Positions 21,709 through 33,799 of a stretch of DNA of 64,000 nt are shown one piece after another. Below the pieces are notes generated by a model. The model was not told the DNA's origin. It searched no databases and saw nothing but the letters and a program-made list of their open reading frames with translations. Position 1 is the stretch's first letter. Every line of letters starts with the position of its first letter. The position numbers and the translations under genes are program-made. Origin of the DNA: Lycium barbarum (Eukaryota; Streptophyta; Magnoliopsida; Solanales; Solanaceae); the NCBI RefSeq assembly GCF_019175385.1, contig NC_083346.1:88240543-88304542 (forward strand), read 5' to 3'.

Positions 21709-23763
21709 ATGAGGATGTCATCCATAGCTTCCAAGTCTTGTGGAGATGATTTTGAAGGTTATGCCTCTAGCAATGGAGGGTATGACTATGAGGGTGACAG
21801 AGGCTATGAGGGAGGTGACATGGGATATGAGCATCACTATTCTTACAATGAATATGATTGTGATGGTGCTCATGGGTCGTATGAGGAACATGGTCGATAT
21901 GATCATAACTCGTACAAGGATAAGGAATACTACTCCGAGGGTAATTGTGAGGCAACACCTCATGAGGCTTATAAAGAAGAAGGATTAGATGAACATGAAA
22001 AAGAGTCATATGGTGGATACGACTATGAAGAGTCGCATTCTACATGCCATGGACATGGGGGCGAATAGAGGTATGCTCATTCCTCACACTTTTGATATGA
22101 ACCACTTGGTGAGAACTTGCAAGAATGGGAAGAATGTGGTGATGATGAGCCTATTGACTATGCACTTTGTGGTGAATATGCTTGCGAAGATAATGGGATT
22201 GCATATAATTCTTATGAGGGGTCTTCTAATAGATATTCACGTGCATTGCGTTGTAGTACTTCCTATTCCAAGGAAAATGATATAAGTGTGTAGATTGGTT
22301 CGAGTAGGAATAGTCCGAGGAGGAGAAGAGATTATAGATTTCCTAATCCAAGAAACACAATGAAATATGATTCTTACTCTAAGTCGGAGGTCCCATGTTC
22401 TCAATATGGTTATGGTGTGGAGGGTAGGAGGAGAGAAGTATTGGCGGGAGGTGACCAACTTGTTGGTTATGGAAGTTCTTGTGGCGACTAATCCAGTTCG
22501 AAATCTTATCCTAGTCCCAAGGATATAACGACTAATCAAGAAAGTCGGATTCAAGAGATAGGAGATATGCCATCCATAGCAAGTTCATTGGCTATGATCA
22601 TGAATCAAATATCGGGCTTGACATCGAAGATGGAAGGTATAGGTGGAAAGATGAAAAGTGTAGATGGGAAGTTGAAAGGTATGGATGAACGGATGGAACG
22701 CATGCGCAAGGTTCAACAAATGAAGATGGAGAAGTCTAAGCTTTGTAAGGAGAAAGAGAGGAGTGAAGCGGAGGGTTCCCTTAACCCTTCCAAAGATGTA
22801 CTTGACACTTGCCCTAACTCCTAGAAAATTGAGAGAGAAATGATTGAGAGGAGTAAGTGAGTGAAAAGAGATAACACTAGAGTGGAAAAATGAGAGGTTG
22901 TGAGGAGTGATCTGAGGGAGTTGTCACAACCCCATTCTAACCCTTGTAACTTTTCTTTCTTCTCTAGTTGTTTGAAGAATGGTGCAGGTATTCTTAGAAG
23001 CAAAGCGAATGTTGAGCCTCAAACATTGAAAGTTCCAGAGGTAGTTGAGAGCTTCCCGAAGGAGCAAATTGGCTCCCAAGTTGAGAACCATGGTAAAGAA
23101 GATACTTTATGTGCACTTCAAGGTAAAATAGCTAATCTTGACACTCTAATTCTTGTGAACGAGCATGTTGACTTGAGTGTGAGTGATAGCTTAACCTTAT
23201 GTGAGCTTAATGAGTCTTTACCATGTGATGAGCTTAGTGCTATTGTGACAATTGACAATGTGTTTGATATGGGTGATCCAACACTAGTTGATCCTATTGA
23301 TGACTATCTTGACTCTTCTTTTGAGTTCAAGTTGTGTCCACCTAGTGTTGATTCCTATGATTTGCATGTTAGTACATTGTCATGTGAAATGATAGCTCAC
23401 CCACTAGTTGATCCTAGCGTTGACCTAATTGACTCCTCTAGTGAGATCGATTGGTGTCCAACTAGTGTGGTTACTTGTGTTGATCAATTTGTTTACTATG
23501 AAAATCCACTATTTGAGAAACCTTGTGATGTGCTTAATGACCGTCAATTTAGTGATGATGTTGACATAATTGATCATTTACCTAGTCGTGCACATGAAAG
23601 TGTTGTGGGAAGTGACCTTTGTCTTTATGAGAGTGGAATTGCATGCTCTGAATCTTTGTTGTTCATAGATTCTTCTCTCTTAAAAGATAATGTCCTATTC
23701 GATGAAAACATGACTAGTCAGGGTGATATGCATAGTGGTTGGTATGCAATATTAGGCATGTAG
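21709..23763 (+). pseudogene. C ORF, N-terminal two thirds
   Basis: Three open stretches lie in one frame, separated by stops. First (21709-22068): Tyr/Gly/Asp/His-rich, with repeated GGYDYE and YEGG words. Second (22567-22824): a Met/Lys/Glu-rich likely coiled coil (ISGLTSKMEGIGGKMKSVDG, then more heptads). Third (22900-23763): acidic, with DPTLVDPIDD and LVDPSVD modules, CPPSV/CPTSV, CLYESGIACSESLLF and SLLKDNVLFDENM. The third matches the D ORF word for word in order. I recognise no catalytic domain. It may be a remodelled Gag (the Gag-like segment of D is missing here) or a captured host sequence. Confidence 0.6.
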
Positions 23764-24154
23764 CTACTTTTGCAGGATATAATAATGTTTTGTAATCCAC
23801 TATGGGACGATGACACTCTTTCCTATGATGGAGATCTTCCCTTATGGGGAGGGAAAGTGTTAAAAAGGAAGGTGATTCGTTTCTGGAATTGCAAATTCTT
23901 CCCTTAATGTTCAACTTCATAATAGCCTATTGGATGATTTTATTCTTGAACCTAACAGTGAGGCTACATTGGAGGATGACATAGATGAGGAAGTTATCTT
24001 AAGTGATACCTTTCTTTATTACTTGTTTGCATATGATGATGCCCTTATTTGTGTTAGGGGGTGCATCTTATGTTAGGGAAGGTACTTGTGGGGTAGTTGG
24101 TGGTTTTATTGATCCTAATAGGTGGCTATACTTCCCATTTGATCCGGGTGATAC
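23764..24154 (+). pseudogene. C ORF, middle part up to the A insertion
   Basis: Decayed continuation with frameshifts. Recognisable words are FLYYLF, LGGASYVREG and NRWLYFPFDPGDT, matching E (YLFAYDE, VLGASYLKG, RWVIYPFDPGDT). The reading breaks at GATAC (24150-24154), where element A inserted. Removing A restores DTLCDLGTLSWKS as in E. Confidence 0.6.
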
Positions 24155-27100
24155 TGTTACATCCCGTATTTTCATGCATTGGAAAGCGTGCGAGTTAAAT
24201 GATATTAATAACGGAAGCGAGGTAATCCCTCAAGCTTATAGGTGGTTAGGGTGATGGTACAGATGTATCGCAAGGATTAGAAGTTAAACCAATCGAAGAA
24301 AATAAGTTTCGTTGAGGCTCAAAATTTATTAGAATGAAATACGGTCCAAGCTATAACATCCCGTAATTTTGGACCAGGAAATTAAACCGTCCAACATGAG
24401 CAAATTTTACCGAGGTCGTAGGATTTGGTCATATTCAAGTATGAAAATCAAGAACTCGGTGTATACAAGGAATGAAGTCCCAAAATGATTTAAGATGGAA
24501 AAACGTGACGATGATGATTGCAAATAATATTTTTATGTCTGGCAAATAAGGTTATGGACTAGTGCTATGTCACATGATCTTGACAATGAGTATATGAAGT
24601 GTATTAAAAAGGATTACTATTTAAGTGAGTTGAGATCAAGAAATTAATTGGGGTTGTTAGAAAAATTATGATGTGGGCACGGTCCACATGTGTTATGGAC
24701 AAGTGGCCTAAAAAAATGCATGGACATAAGTGAGTGGTGGCATGATTATGGCATGAATAGGTGAGGAGTAATAAAGGGGTAGTGTAGGAGGGTTACACGT
24801 GCAAAGATAATAATATTCCATGAGATTTTAATTCTTTTGTGGCATTTTTGCATAATGGAAGAGGTACTGTACCTTATCCTTTCTAATTTTAGAATCTTTT
24901 CCATCTTTTTACTTGAAAGGAAACGCTCCATCAAGTCAATAACTATTTTTGCACTTTGGGGAATTCGCTCTTCCACTTTGGGAATTCCTTTGAACACCAA
25001 AAATGTGTAACAGCTTATGAAGCAATGGTGTAATCTTTTTCAGTTGTCCGCATTCACTTGTTTCATATGGGTTTGGGAGATAATTGTCTGGTTCCTTTCA
25101 TGTTTAAGGTTAAACATTTATTGGAAGGACTGACCCGTCGTAGTCTTTCGGAAATTGAACGATATAAAGGTTATGCCCGCGTCGATTTCCTCCGAATGAT
25201 AGCAAATCGGAGATTTCTTTGAAGTGAAGTAAAGTGAAAAAAAGAGTAGTTCTTGGAATGTAAGGTAACAATTTCCCTCTCCTAGATATAATGGCGGGAT
25301 ATCATATAAGTTGGTGTTGCTTTTATTATCGTGTGATTTAACTTGGAGTGTATGCTTGAGTTGTTGTTGATGGAATTCTTGGAATATAGCTTGTGAATAT
25401 TGTTTTTGTTGTCGTTGATGATGTTTTGTATATTGTGGCCTGTTTTAGAGTTGGATTGGAGTAAGAATTACAGGGGAAATGCTGCCCGAATTTCGTTAAG
25501 TTTCACTCGTACTCGAATTAGATAGTAAGTGATGTAAATGGTCTAATTGTGGTTTATATCATCTTTATTGTAGACAAGCAGACTCGAGGAGTAGACTTTG
25601 GACGATTAGATAGATTTTCAGGTATGTTAAGGCTAATTCTTTTTCCATCCCTAGCATGTGTTGTGTAAAGATAGAGTGACGACTAATGTATAGAATCTAA
25701 AGATGACTTCCATTCTTAGTATTCTTATGATGATTAGTATTCTTGATTCCGAAAGGCTAGTTCTCGGTAACTTGACTCATATTCATGATTCCTGAAGTTC
25801 TCTAAGTGATCCCGTAATTCATAATAACGTCATAAAGTTTCATGAGCCTCAAATGATTCTTACTCTTGAACATCTTAGGACCACTTAAGTTACCTCCAAT
25901 GTCTATCTTATGAATTGTGTAATTGTGTGTATGTTCCCAAAAGGTCATGTGTAGTCACGATAAGTCCCAATGACATTCAATAGTTGTACGAGCCTATGTT
26001 TTACTAATGAACTCTATGAAACATCTTACGAATTATTTATATACTCATTGTTATTACGATCATCTTACCACCAGAAGAATACAAGTCAAAATAAAGTTAA
26101 GCTTGAGTACCTTTTTTGTCAATCTATTCCTGATTTAATGATAGTAACTCTTTAAGTAATAGGTTCCTGAAACTCCTATAGTCAAGAAACAAGCGTATAA
26201 GTTCCGTGATTTTCAAGACTCTTGTAATCACCTAATGAATTCCTTACCGTCTAAAGAATAACGAAAGGCTGGAGAAAAGAATAAGATGGGTTGTACTATA
26301 GTACTTAAAGAGATGGGGAATATTATAGAGATGTGAGAATGAGATAAGTATTTCTAATCGAATAGAGGCGACCTTTTGCCAACCTTATCAACTTGTTTTT
26401 ACATTCCCTTCATATGACTCTATACCTTCCAGAAACTATGAGTCACTTGAGTGAGCCGAATAACTTGTCATATAAGTCAGGAGAAACACCTTACCTTCGG
26501 ATTGGTGACGTAACTTACTTAGTCATGTTTACACCCAGATTTTATGGTTTCACCCTTAGGAAACAAGTTATACTTAAGTGAGGAATTGGTCAATAAAGCA
26601 CCGTAGAATGATAAAATGATTTTAGTACCTTGAACTGGATTACTCAGAATTACGGGATGATAGAAAACATAGATAATAGAACCAAGTTATGACTTACAAC
26701 AAAGGCTAAGGAAATAGATAACTACGCTACACGGATGGACTCAGCTCACATAGATTCACTTCGACTCTCATCAGTTACCATACTCAGTCTTCTACATCTT
26801 TCTTATGAATATGACATCAGGTGAATAAATTACAAACGTATAAACTTCACAAGAATCTCTATTCTTAGAATTTTAAGTGTGATTGATATTCTTGACTCTA
26901 TAAGACTACTCCATCTTACTATAGTCTATGTCATGGTTCTAAGCTCTTATGTCGTAGTGCAACTCCAGTTGACATTCGTGCGCAATATGATACCCTAGCA
27001 TTCCAAGAGTCTCAAGGTAATCCTATGAGTATTAAATAGATAACTAAAGGTTACAGGTGTGTTGTTTGGTATCATATACACCGAGCCGCTATATGACAGG

Positions 27101-27266
27101 CCGGGTACGATATGCGAGTGCAAGGTCAGCTGACTAACTACTATGATATGAGATAGATTATGCCTGCAGGGCTATTGTTACGAACGGATGGTTACGAGTT
27201 TATTTCTATAGTATACATTTATCTTGTATTCATCATACATTCATATTGCACTCATATTGCATCATA

Positions 27267-27490
27267 ACGGAGTCCCTTACTAAAGGGCTGGGTTCGGTAT
27301 ATATTTACATAACCAAGTCCCTTACTAAAAAGCCGGGTATGGTATATATTTACATGACCGAGTCCCTTACTAAAGGGCCGGGTACGGTATATATTTACAT
27401 AACCGTGTCCCTTACTAAAGGGATGGGTACGGTATATATTTACATAACCGAGTCCCTTACTAAAGGACCGGGTACGGTATATAGATTATC
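27267..27490 (+). repeat. 45-bp minisatellite in LTR A
   Basis: Five copies of a unit containing CCGAGTCCCTTACTAAAGGG, CCGGGTACGG and TATATATTTACAT start near 27267, 27311, 27357, 27402 and 27447. The 3' LTR keeps only one copy, at the edge of its large deletion. LTR N3 has the same unit at 54993-55260 on the other strand. Confidence 0.85.
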
Positions 27491-27878
27491 CTTGCATAAT
27501 TTAAACACCGAGTTCTGGGCCTGACCGTGTACGGCATGATGCATACATACATACGTACATATACATTGTGGTCTATAAAGGCCTATGCAGATATGCATAC
27601 ATTGGTCTCTGAGAGTTTGAGTATTCGTGTACAAATGGGTTTAAAGAGCTGATGCTTTGAGATTGAATTATATGAAAGTATGCATTGTCACTGTTCACGA
27701 GACAAACTTTTGTGTTAGTAACTTCTGTCGATATATCCTTATAAGTTGTGATCTAATGATAAGTTTCAAGTTTCAGGTACAGGATTGTGTCAGCTGTCCT
27801 TGAATATCCTTTGAGTTGATGTCTATGTTATATCATTTCAGTTCTGCCTTACATACACGGTACATTGTTCATACTGAA

Positions 27879-27896
27879 GTTCCTTTGCTTGGGGAC
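27879..27896 (+). other. Conserved LTR hairpin (A copy)
   Basis: GTTCC, loop TTTGCTTG, GGGAC (one G-U pair in RNA), flanked by ATACTGAA and GTTGTGTTTATGCC as in the other LTRs. It is absent from the 3' LTR because of the deletion. Confidence 0.4.
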
Positions 27897-28359
27897 GTTG
27901 TGTTTATGCCACACAGTCCCAGATTGTTTTACAGGAAAAAGTATTCAGCTTGGATGGTCGGCTATCAGCTGGGATTGGCAACCTCTATTTTTTTTCTGGA
28001 GCAGTGCCGAGTCATTATGGTTATCATATGTGTGTATTGGTATGTCGGGGCTCTGTTCCGACTCATATGATTCAGGTGTTTACTCTTAGAGACTTTGCAG
28101 ACAGTGTCCTGTGGTTAGTATGTTGAGATGTCATGTGTTGAGTGAAGCGACCATATAGGCCGATATATCAGTTTGACTTGTTCGATTTGTGATTAATTGA
28201 GTATCATTCACTAATTTCTATGGTTTGACTAAAAGTACTTTATTATATTTCCAAAAAAAAATTTGCATGTCCAGTTTCATTATGTGAATGCAAAGGGTTC
28301 CCTCAGCTCTAAGTAAGAGTTGGGTGCCCATCATGCCCTGATGGGATTGGAGTGTGACA

Positions 28360-28718
28360 AAGTGTTATCAGAGCAGTTCGTCCTAGGGGTTATCTGCAGA
28401 GTTGTGTCCAGTAGAGTCTTGTTTATGGTGACTTGCGTGCCACATTTATAAACAGGAGGCTACAGGGCATTTAGGATGGTTACACTTTTTTCATATCTTA
28501 GGATCGTGCGATAGAGCCAAGAGATAGGAAATGATATCCTTTATATACTAACCTTTGATTTCAGCAGGAGAGCGGTGTCGATAAGAGAAGGTAAATAATG
28601 ATACTGGGAGTTACGGAGGTAGGATATTTCATTGAGGTTACGATATCAGAATTTGTATATACAGAATGGCGAATTGGTCATCATCAAGTAAGTTATTGTA
28701 AGTATAGTAATAAAATGG

Positions 28719-28776
<58 letters not shown>

Positions 28777-29938
28777 TGATAAGTTTAGTTATGAGGTGTG
28801 AATAGAAGAAGCTGAAGGAATCAGTAAAAAGATAAGTAATGGTAAGCAGGGTATATTGCAGGTATGATTGAAACCTGCAGTTAAAGATTGAAAGGGAAAG
28901 TATAACATGTACATTTTGAGTTCGACATACGAGGTAAGTTCATCATTTTCATACTGTTGTTGGTATTTCCTGCGTGCAGGTTTTGGGATAGTAAGAAATA
29001 CAAAGGAAACTCTACCAAAATTTTCCTTGAAATAAAAAGAGAATGAGATATAAGTTCGTAATATGTCTTGAAAGGTCGTGTCAACAGTAATGATAAGATT
29101 TGATTAAGTTGCAAGTACGGCTGACTTCGAGAAATAAGTTAGCTGTGGAATTGATGGTAATAGTAATTATGAGGTCAATATCGATATGGTAAGAAGAAAT
29201 GCTAGTATAATTTGGAAGGGCTTGTGATACTAAGAGATGATTTAGAAAAGGCTGGAAAATTTTAATAGAGTGTTATATTGAGATATCAACTGAATTGATA
29301 AGCAGGGGGATAAATTATGATAAGTTTATAGTTAAGGGAAGTACTAGTATGATCGAGACAACAATACAGAGGAAGAAGAATTGTGACGAATAAGAAAGAC
29401 TTATAAAGTTCTATAGGGAAAGTTCAGAATAAAGATTATGTGATAATGGAAATGATAGCGAGCACAAGAAAAGAAGGAGTTAATTGAAAGAAGGAAATAA
29501 GAAGAAAGCAAGATAACAGCGAGTAACAGGTTATGACATGTATAGCCTAGAAGACGAGTAATATAAGTGAAGGAATTGTAAAAGACCAAACGACAGAATG
29601 AGACAACGAGGTCGAGAGGCTATAGGTTAGCCATGAACTAATGTGAATCGCAAAATGCAATAAAGTTATGAAAAAAAGGACTATGGGGGGAAGCAACATG
29701 GGAGTATTGTTATGATTGAGAAGAAGCGTGAGTGAGAAAGAGAAAGGAGATGTATTTATATGTGTTTGAGGAAGCAAGTGATATGTCCCTTATATAAATA
29801 GATAAATGTTTGGAAAAAGTTAATGAAGGGAAACTACAGAAGGAAAATAAGCATTGATTATAGCACAAGAGAAAGGTAAAGTATTGGGCTTGAATGCAAG
29901 TATTAACCTTTACTTAACATTCGAGGACGAATGTTCCT
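28360..29938 (+). other. Non-coding interior of element A
   Basis: Begins with the primer site TGTTATCAGAGC (28363-28374, one mismatch to the usual word). The leader is shared with K (TGTCCAGTAGAGTCTTGTTT). An AT microsatellite of about 47 bp occurs at 28726-28772. Purine-rich sequence follows. The part from about 29390 matches the N3 interior (minus strand, downward from about 59985). No open frame resembles gag, protease, RT or integrase. Confidence 0.7.
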
Positions 29939-29951
29939 AAGGGGGGAAGGA
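29939..29951 (+). other. Polypurine tract of element A
   Basis: AAGGGGGGAAGGA directly before the 3' LTR, preceded by the family word CATTCGAGGACGAATG also present in N3 and N4. Confidence 0.8.
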
Positions 29952-32900
29952 TGTTACATCCCGTGTTTTCAAGCATTGGAAAGTGTGCGAGTTAAATGAC
30001 ATTAGTAACGGAAGTGAGGTTATCCCTCAAGCTTATAGGTTGTTAGGGTGATGGTATAGATGTATCGTAAGGATTAGAAGTTAAACCAATCGAAGAAAAT
30101 AAGTTTTGTTGAGGTTCAAAATTTATTTGAATGAAATACGGTCCAAGCTATAACATCCCGTATTTTTGGACCAGGAAATTGATCCGTCCAACATGAGCAA
30201 ATTTTACCGAGGTCGTAGGATTTGGTCATATTCAAGTACGAAAATCAAGAACTCGGTGTATACAAGGAATGAAGTCCCGAAATGATTTAAGAAGGACAAA
30301 CGTGACGACGATGATTGCATATAATATTTTTATGTGTGGCAAATGAGGTTATGGACTAGTGCTATGCCACATGATCATGACAATGGGTATATGAAGTGTA
30401 CTAAAAATGATTACTATTTAAGTGAGTTGAGATCAAGAAATTAATTGGGGTTGTTGGAAATATTATGATGTGGGCACGGTCCACATGTGTTATGGAAAAG
30501 TGGTCTAATAAAATGCATGCACATAAGTGAGTGGTGGCATGATTATGGCATGAATAGGTGAGGAGTAATAAAGGGGTAGTCTAGGAGGGTTACACGTATA
30601 AAGATAATAATACCCCATGAGATTTTAATTCATTTTTGGCATTTTTGCATAATGGAAGAGGTACTGTACATTATCCTCTCTAATTTTAGTATCTTTTCCA
30701 TCTTTTTACTTGAAAGGAAACGTTCTAGCAAGTCAATAACTATTTTTGCACTTTGGGGAATTCATTCTTCCACTTTGGGAATTCCTTTGAACACCAAAAA
30801 CGTGTAACAGCTTATGAAGCAATGGTGTAATCTTTTTCAGTTGTCCGCATTCACTTGTTTCGTATAGGTCTGGGAGATATTTGTCTGGTTCCCTTAATGT
30901 TTAAGGTTAAATATTTATTGGAAGGACTGACCCGTCGTAGTCTTTCGGAAATTGAACGATATAAAGGTTATGCCCGCATTGATTTCCTCAGGATGATAGC
31001 AAGTCAGAGATTTCATTGTGGTGAATTAATGTGGAAAAAAGAGTAGTTCTTGGTATGTAAGATAACAATTCCCCTCTCCTAGATATATTTAAAGTTTTTC
31101 CAGGTCATAGCTAAATTGTTAGATGAGAACTACGGAATTAATGGTGGGAAATCGTATAAGTTGTTGTTGTTGTTTATTATCGTGTGGACTAACTTGAAGT
31201 GTATTCTTGAGTTTTTGTGGATGGAATTCTTGGAATATAGCTTGTGAATATAGTTGTTGTTGTCGTTGATGATGTTTTGTATATTGTGGGCTGTTTTAGT
31301 GTTGGATTGGAGTAAGAATTACAGGGAAAATGCTGCCCGAATTTTGTTAAGTTTCACTCGTACTCGAATTAGATAGTAAGTTATGTAAATGGTCTAATTG
31401 TGGTTTATACCATCTTGATTGTAGACAAGCGGACTAAAGGAGTAGACATTGGACGATTAGATAGATTTTCAGGTATGTTAAGGCTATTTCTTTTTCCTTC
31501 CTTGGCATGTCTTGTGTAAAGATAGAGTGACTAATAATGTATAGAATCTAAAGATGACTTCCATTATTTGTAATCTTATGATGATTAGTATTCTTGATTC
31601 CTAAAGGCTAGTTCTCTCTAACTAGACTCATATTCATGATTCCTGAAGTTCTCTAAGCAATGTCGTAATTCATAATAACGTCATAAAGTTTCATGAGCCT
31701 CAAATGATTCTTACTCTTGAACATCTTAGGATCACTTAAGTTACCTCCAAAGTCTATCTTATGAATTGTTTAATTGTGCATATGTTCCCAAATGGTCTTG
31801 TGTAGTCACGATAAGTCCCAATGACATTCAATAGCTGTACGAGCCTATGTTTTACTAATGAACTCTACGAAACATCGTACGAATTCTTTATCTACTCATT
31901 GTTATTACGATCATCTTACCACTAGAGGAATAAAAGTCAAAGTAAAGTTAAGCTTGAGTACCTTTTTTGTCAATCTGTTCCAGATTTAATGATGGTAGCT
32001 CTTTAAGTAATAAGTTCCTGAAACACCTATAGTCAAGAAACAAGCGTATAAGTTCCACCATTTTCGAGACTCTTGTAATCACCCAATGAATTCCTTATCA
32101 TCTAAAGAATAATGAAAGACTAGAGAAAAGAATAAGATGGGTTGTACTATAGTACTTAAAGAGATGGGGAATATTATAGAGGTGTGAAAATGAGATAAGT
32201 ATTTCTAATCGAATAGAGGCAACCCTTTGCCAACCTTATCTACTTGTTTTTCCATTCCCTTCATATGACTCTACACCTTCCAGAAGAAATATGAGTCACT
32301 AGAGTGAGCCAAATAACTTGTCATATAAGTCAGGAGAAACACCCTACCTTCCGATTTGTGACGTAACTTACTTAGTCCTGTTTACACCCAGATTGTATGG
32401 TTTCACCCTTAGGAAACAAGTTATACTTAAGTAAGGAATTGGTTAATAAAGCGCCGTAGAATGATAAAGCGATTTTAGTCCCTTGAACTGGATTACTCAG
32501 AATTACTGGATGATAGAAAACATAGATAATAGAACCAAGTTAAGACTGACACCAAAGACTAAGGAAAAAGATAGCTATGCTCCACGGATAGACTCAACTC
32601 ACATAGATTCACTACGACTCTCATCAGTTACCATACTCAGTCTTCTACATCTTTCTTATGAATAAGACCTCAGTGTATAAATTACAAACGTATAAACTTC
32701 ATAAGAATCTCTATTCTTAGAATTGTAAGTGTGATTGATATTCTCGACTCTATAGGACTACTCCATCCTACTGTAGTCTATGTCATGGTTCTAAGCTCTT
32801 ATGTCGTAGTCCAGCTCCTGTTGACATTATGTGAGTGCAGCTCTTATGTCGTAGTGCAGCTCTTATGTCGGGTACGATATGTGAGTGCAAAGTCACCTAA

Positions 32901-33214
32901 CTGACTACTACGATATGAGATAGATTATGCCTGCAGGCCTATTTTTACGAACGGATGATTACGAGTTTATTTCTACAGTATACATTCATCTTGCATTCAT
33001 ATTGCACTCATATTGCATCATAACCGAGTCCCTTACTAACGGGTCGGGTGCGGTATATATTCAGTCAAATTTCTATGGTTTCATAGAAAGTACTTTACTA
33101 TACTTCAAAAAAAGAATTATATGTCCAGTTTCATTATGTGAATGCCAGAGGGTTCGCTCAGCTCTATGTAAGAGTTGGGTGCCCATCATGCACTGATGGG
33201 ATTGGGGTGTGACA
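29952..33214 (+). repeat. 3' LTR of element A, internally deleted
   Basis: 3,263 bp, TGTTACATCCCG to GGGTGTGACA. It is near-identical to the 5' LTR over most of its length. It lacks about 900 bp between the first minisatellite unit and the U5 side (junction near 33062), and has a smaller rearrangement near 32830-32880 with a duplicated CTCTTATGTCGTAGTGCAG. Confidence 0.8.
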
Positions 33215-33219
33215 GATAG

Positions 33220-33799
33220 CTTGTGTGATTTAGGGACACTATCTTGGAAGAGTCCTATCATAAAAATTGAATTTTCATGGTGCTTCATGTCAAATAGAAC
33301 CAACGTAGTATTACATGCTTCATATTTTACATCCATTGGTTTTATTACTTTACCCTTATGTCATGAACCTTGAAGGGATAAACTTCTTGATACCTCATGT
33401 GTGCAATTGTTATCCATGATTATCATTGATGTGTGGTTATACCACAAATTTGTTCATCCTTGGCATAAATATGTGATTATGGTTTTTCATGCTAACCCTC
33501 AATCTTTGAAGAGTATGTTTTCGTATGTCTTCCCTTGGATTTTGCTAGGTTCGGATTCGAGGACGAATCTCTTTGAAGAAAGGGAGGATGATATGACCCT
33601 ACTTGGCACACCTCATTTCAAGACTTACATCAAAGGCCAAAATATGGAACTTCAAGTTCTACAAGTGGCATGGATCCTGTTGAAGGCCTTTGGAGGACCA
33701 TACAAGCCCCACAATGAGGCTTATGATATGTGGGAGGTAGCTTGGGCGAGGCTTGAACATAAGGCTACAAGAAAAAAGGCTGATTCTCAAAGTGACTAG
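33220..33799 (+). pseudogene. C ORF, C-terminal part, running into the 3' LTR
   Basis: Continues from PFDPGDT across the A insertion: LCDLGTLSWKSPI, FITLPLCHEP, a single TGA, then IIIDVWLYHKFVHPWH, MFSYVFPWILLGSDSRTN and FEEREDDM. The purine tract is inside this frame. The frame then goes 211 bp into the LTR (ELQVLQVAWILLKAFGG, YDMWEVAWARLEHK) and stops at 33799. The hydrophobic YVFPWILLG is too short to call a membrane segment. The same tail exists in E and, diverged, in D. Confidence 0.65.
33575..33588 (+). other. Polypurine tract of element C
   Basis: GAAGAAAGGGAGGA directly before the 3' LTR; E has GAAGAAGGGGAGGA at 6514-6527. Confidence 0.75.

Larger units (their letters stand above)
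24155..28359 (+). repeat. 5' LTR of element A
   Basis: 4,205 bp, TGTTACATCCCG to GAGTGTGACA. At 24352 a second TATAACATCCCGTA repeats the opening; the related LTR N3 begins at that second motif. It contains a five-copy minisatellite, the conserved hairpin and an end region (GTTGGGTGCCCATCATGCCC) shared with N2. A roughly 60-bp deletion relative to the 3' LTR lies near 25,290. Confidence 0.8.
24155..33214 (+). mobile_element. LARD-like non-coding LTR element A
   Basis: Very long LTRs (4,205 and 3,263 bp) flank a 1,592-bp interior that holds no gag or pol. TSD GATAC (24150-24154) and GATAG (33215-33219) differ at one base. Element E keeps the uninterrupted site (GATACCTTGTGTG at 6156-6168), which proves the insertion and its target duplication. 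A has a Met-tRNA-like primer site and a good purine tract, so it could move only with enzymes supplied by others. N3 on the minus strand is a relative. Confidence 0.85.

Noticed and set aside
27246..27524. 92-codon frame with repeated ESLTKGPGTVYIYI
   Set aside because: The frame results from a 45-bp repeat unit divisible by three in LTR A. It is not conserved in LTR N3, where ATATAT spacers break it.
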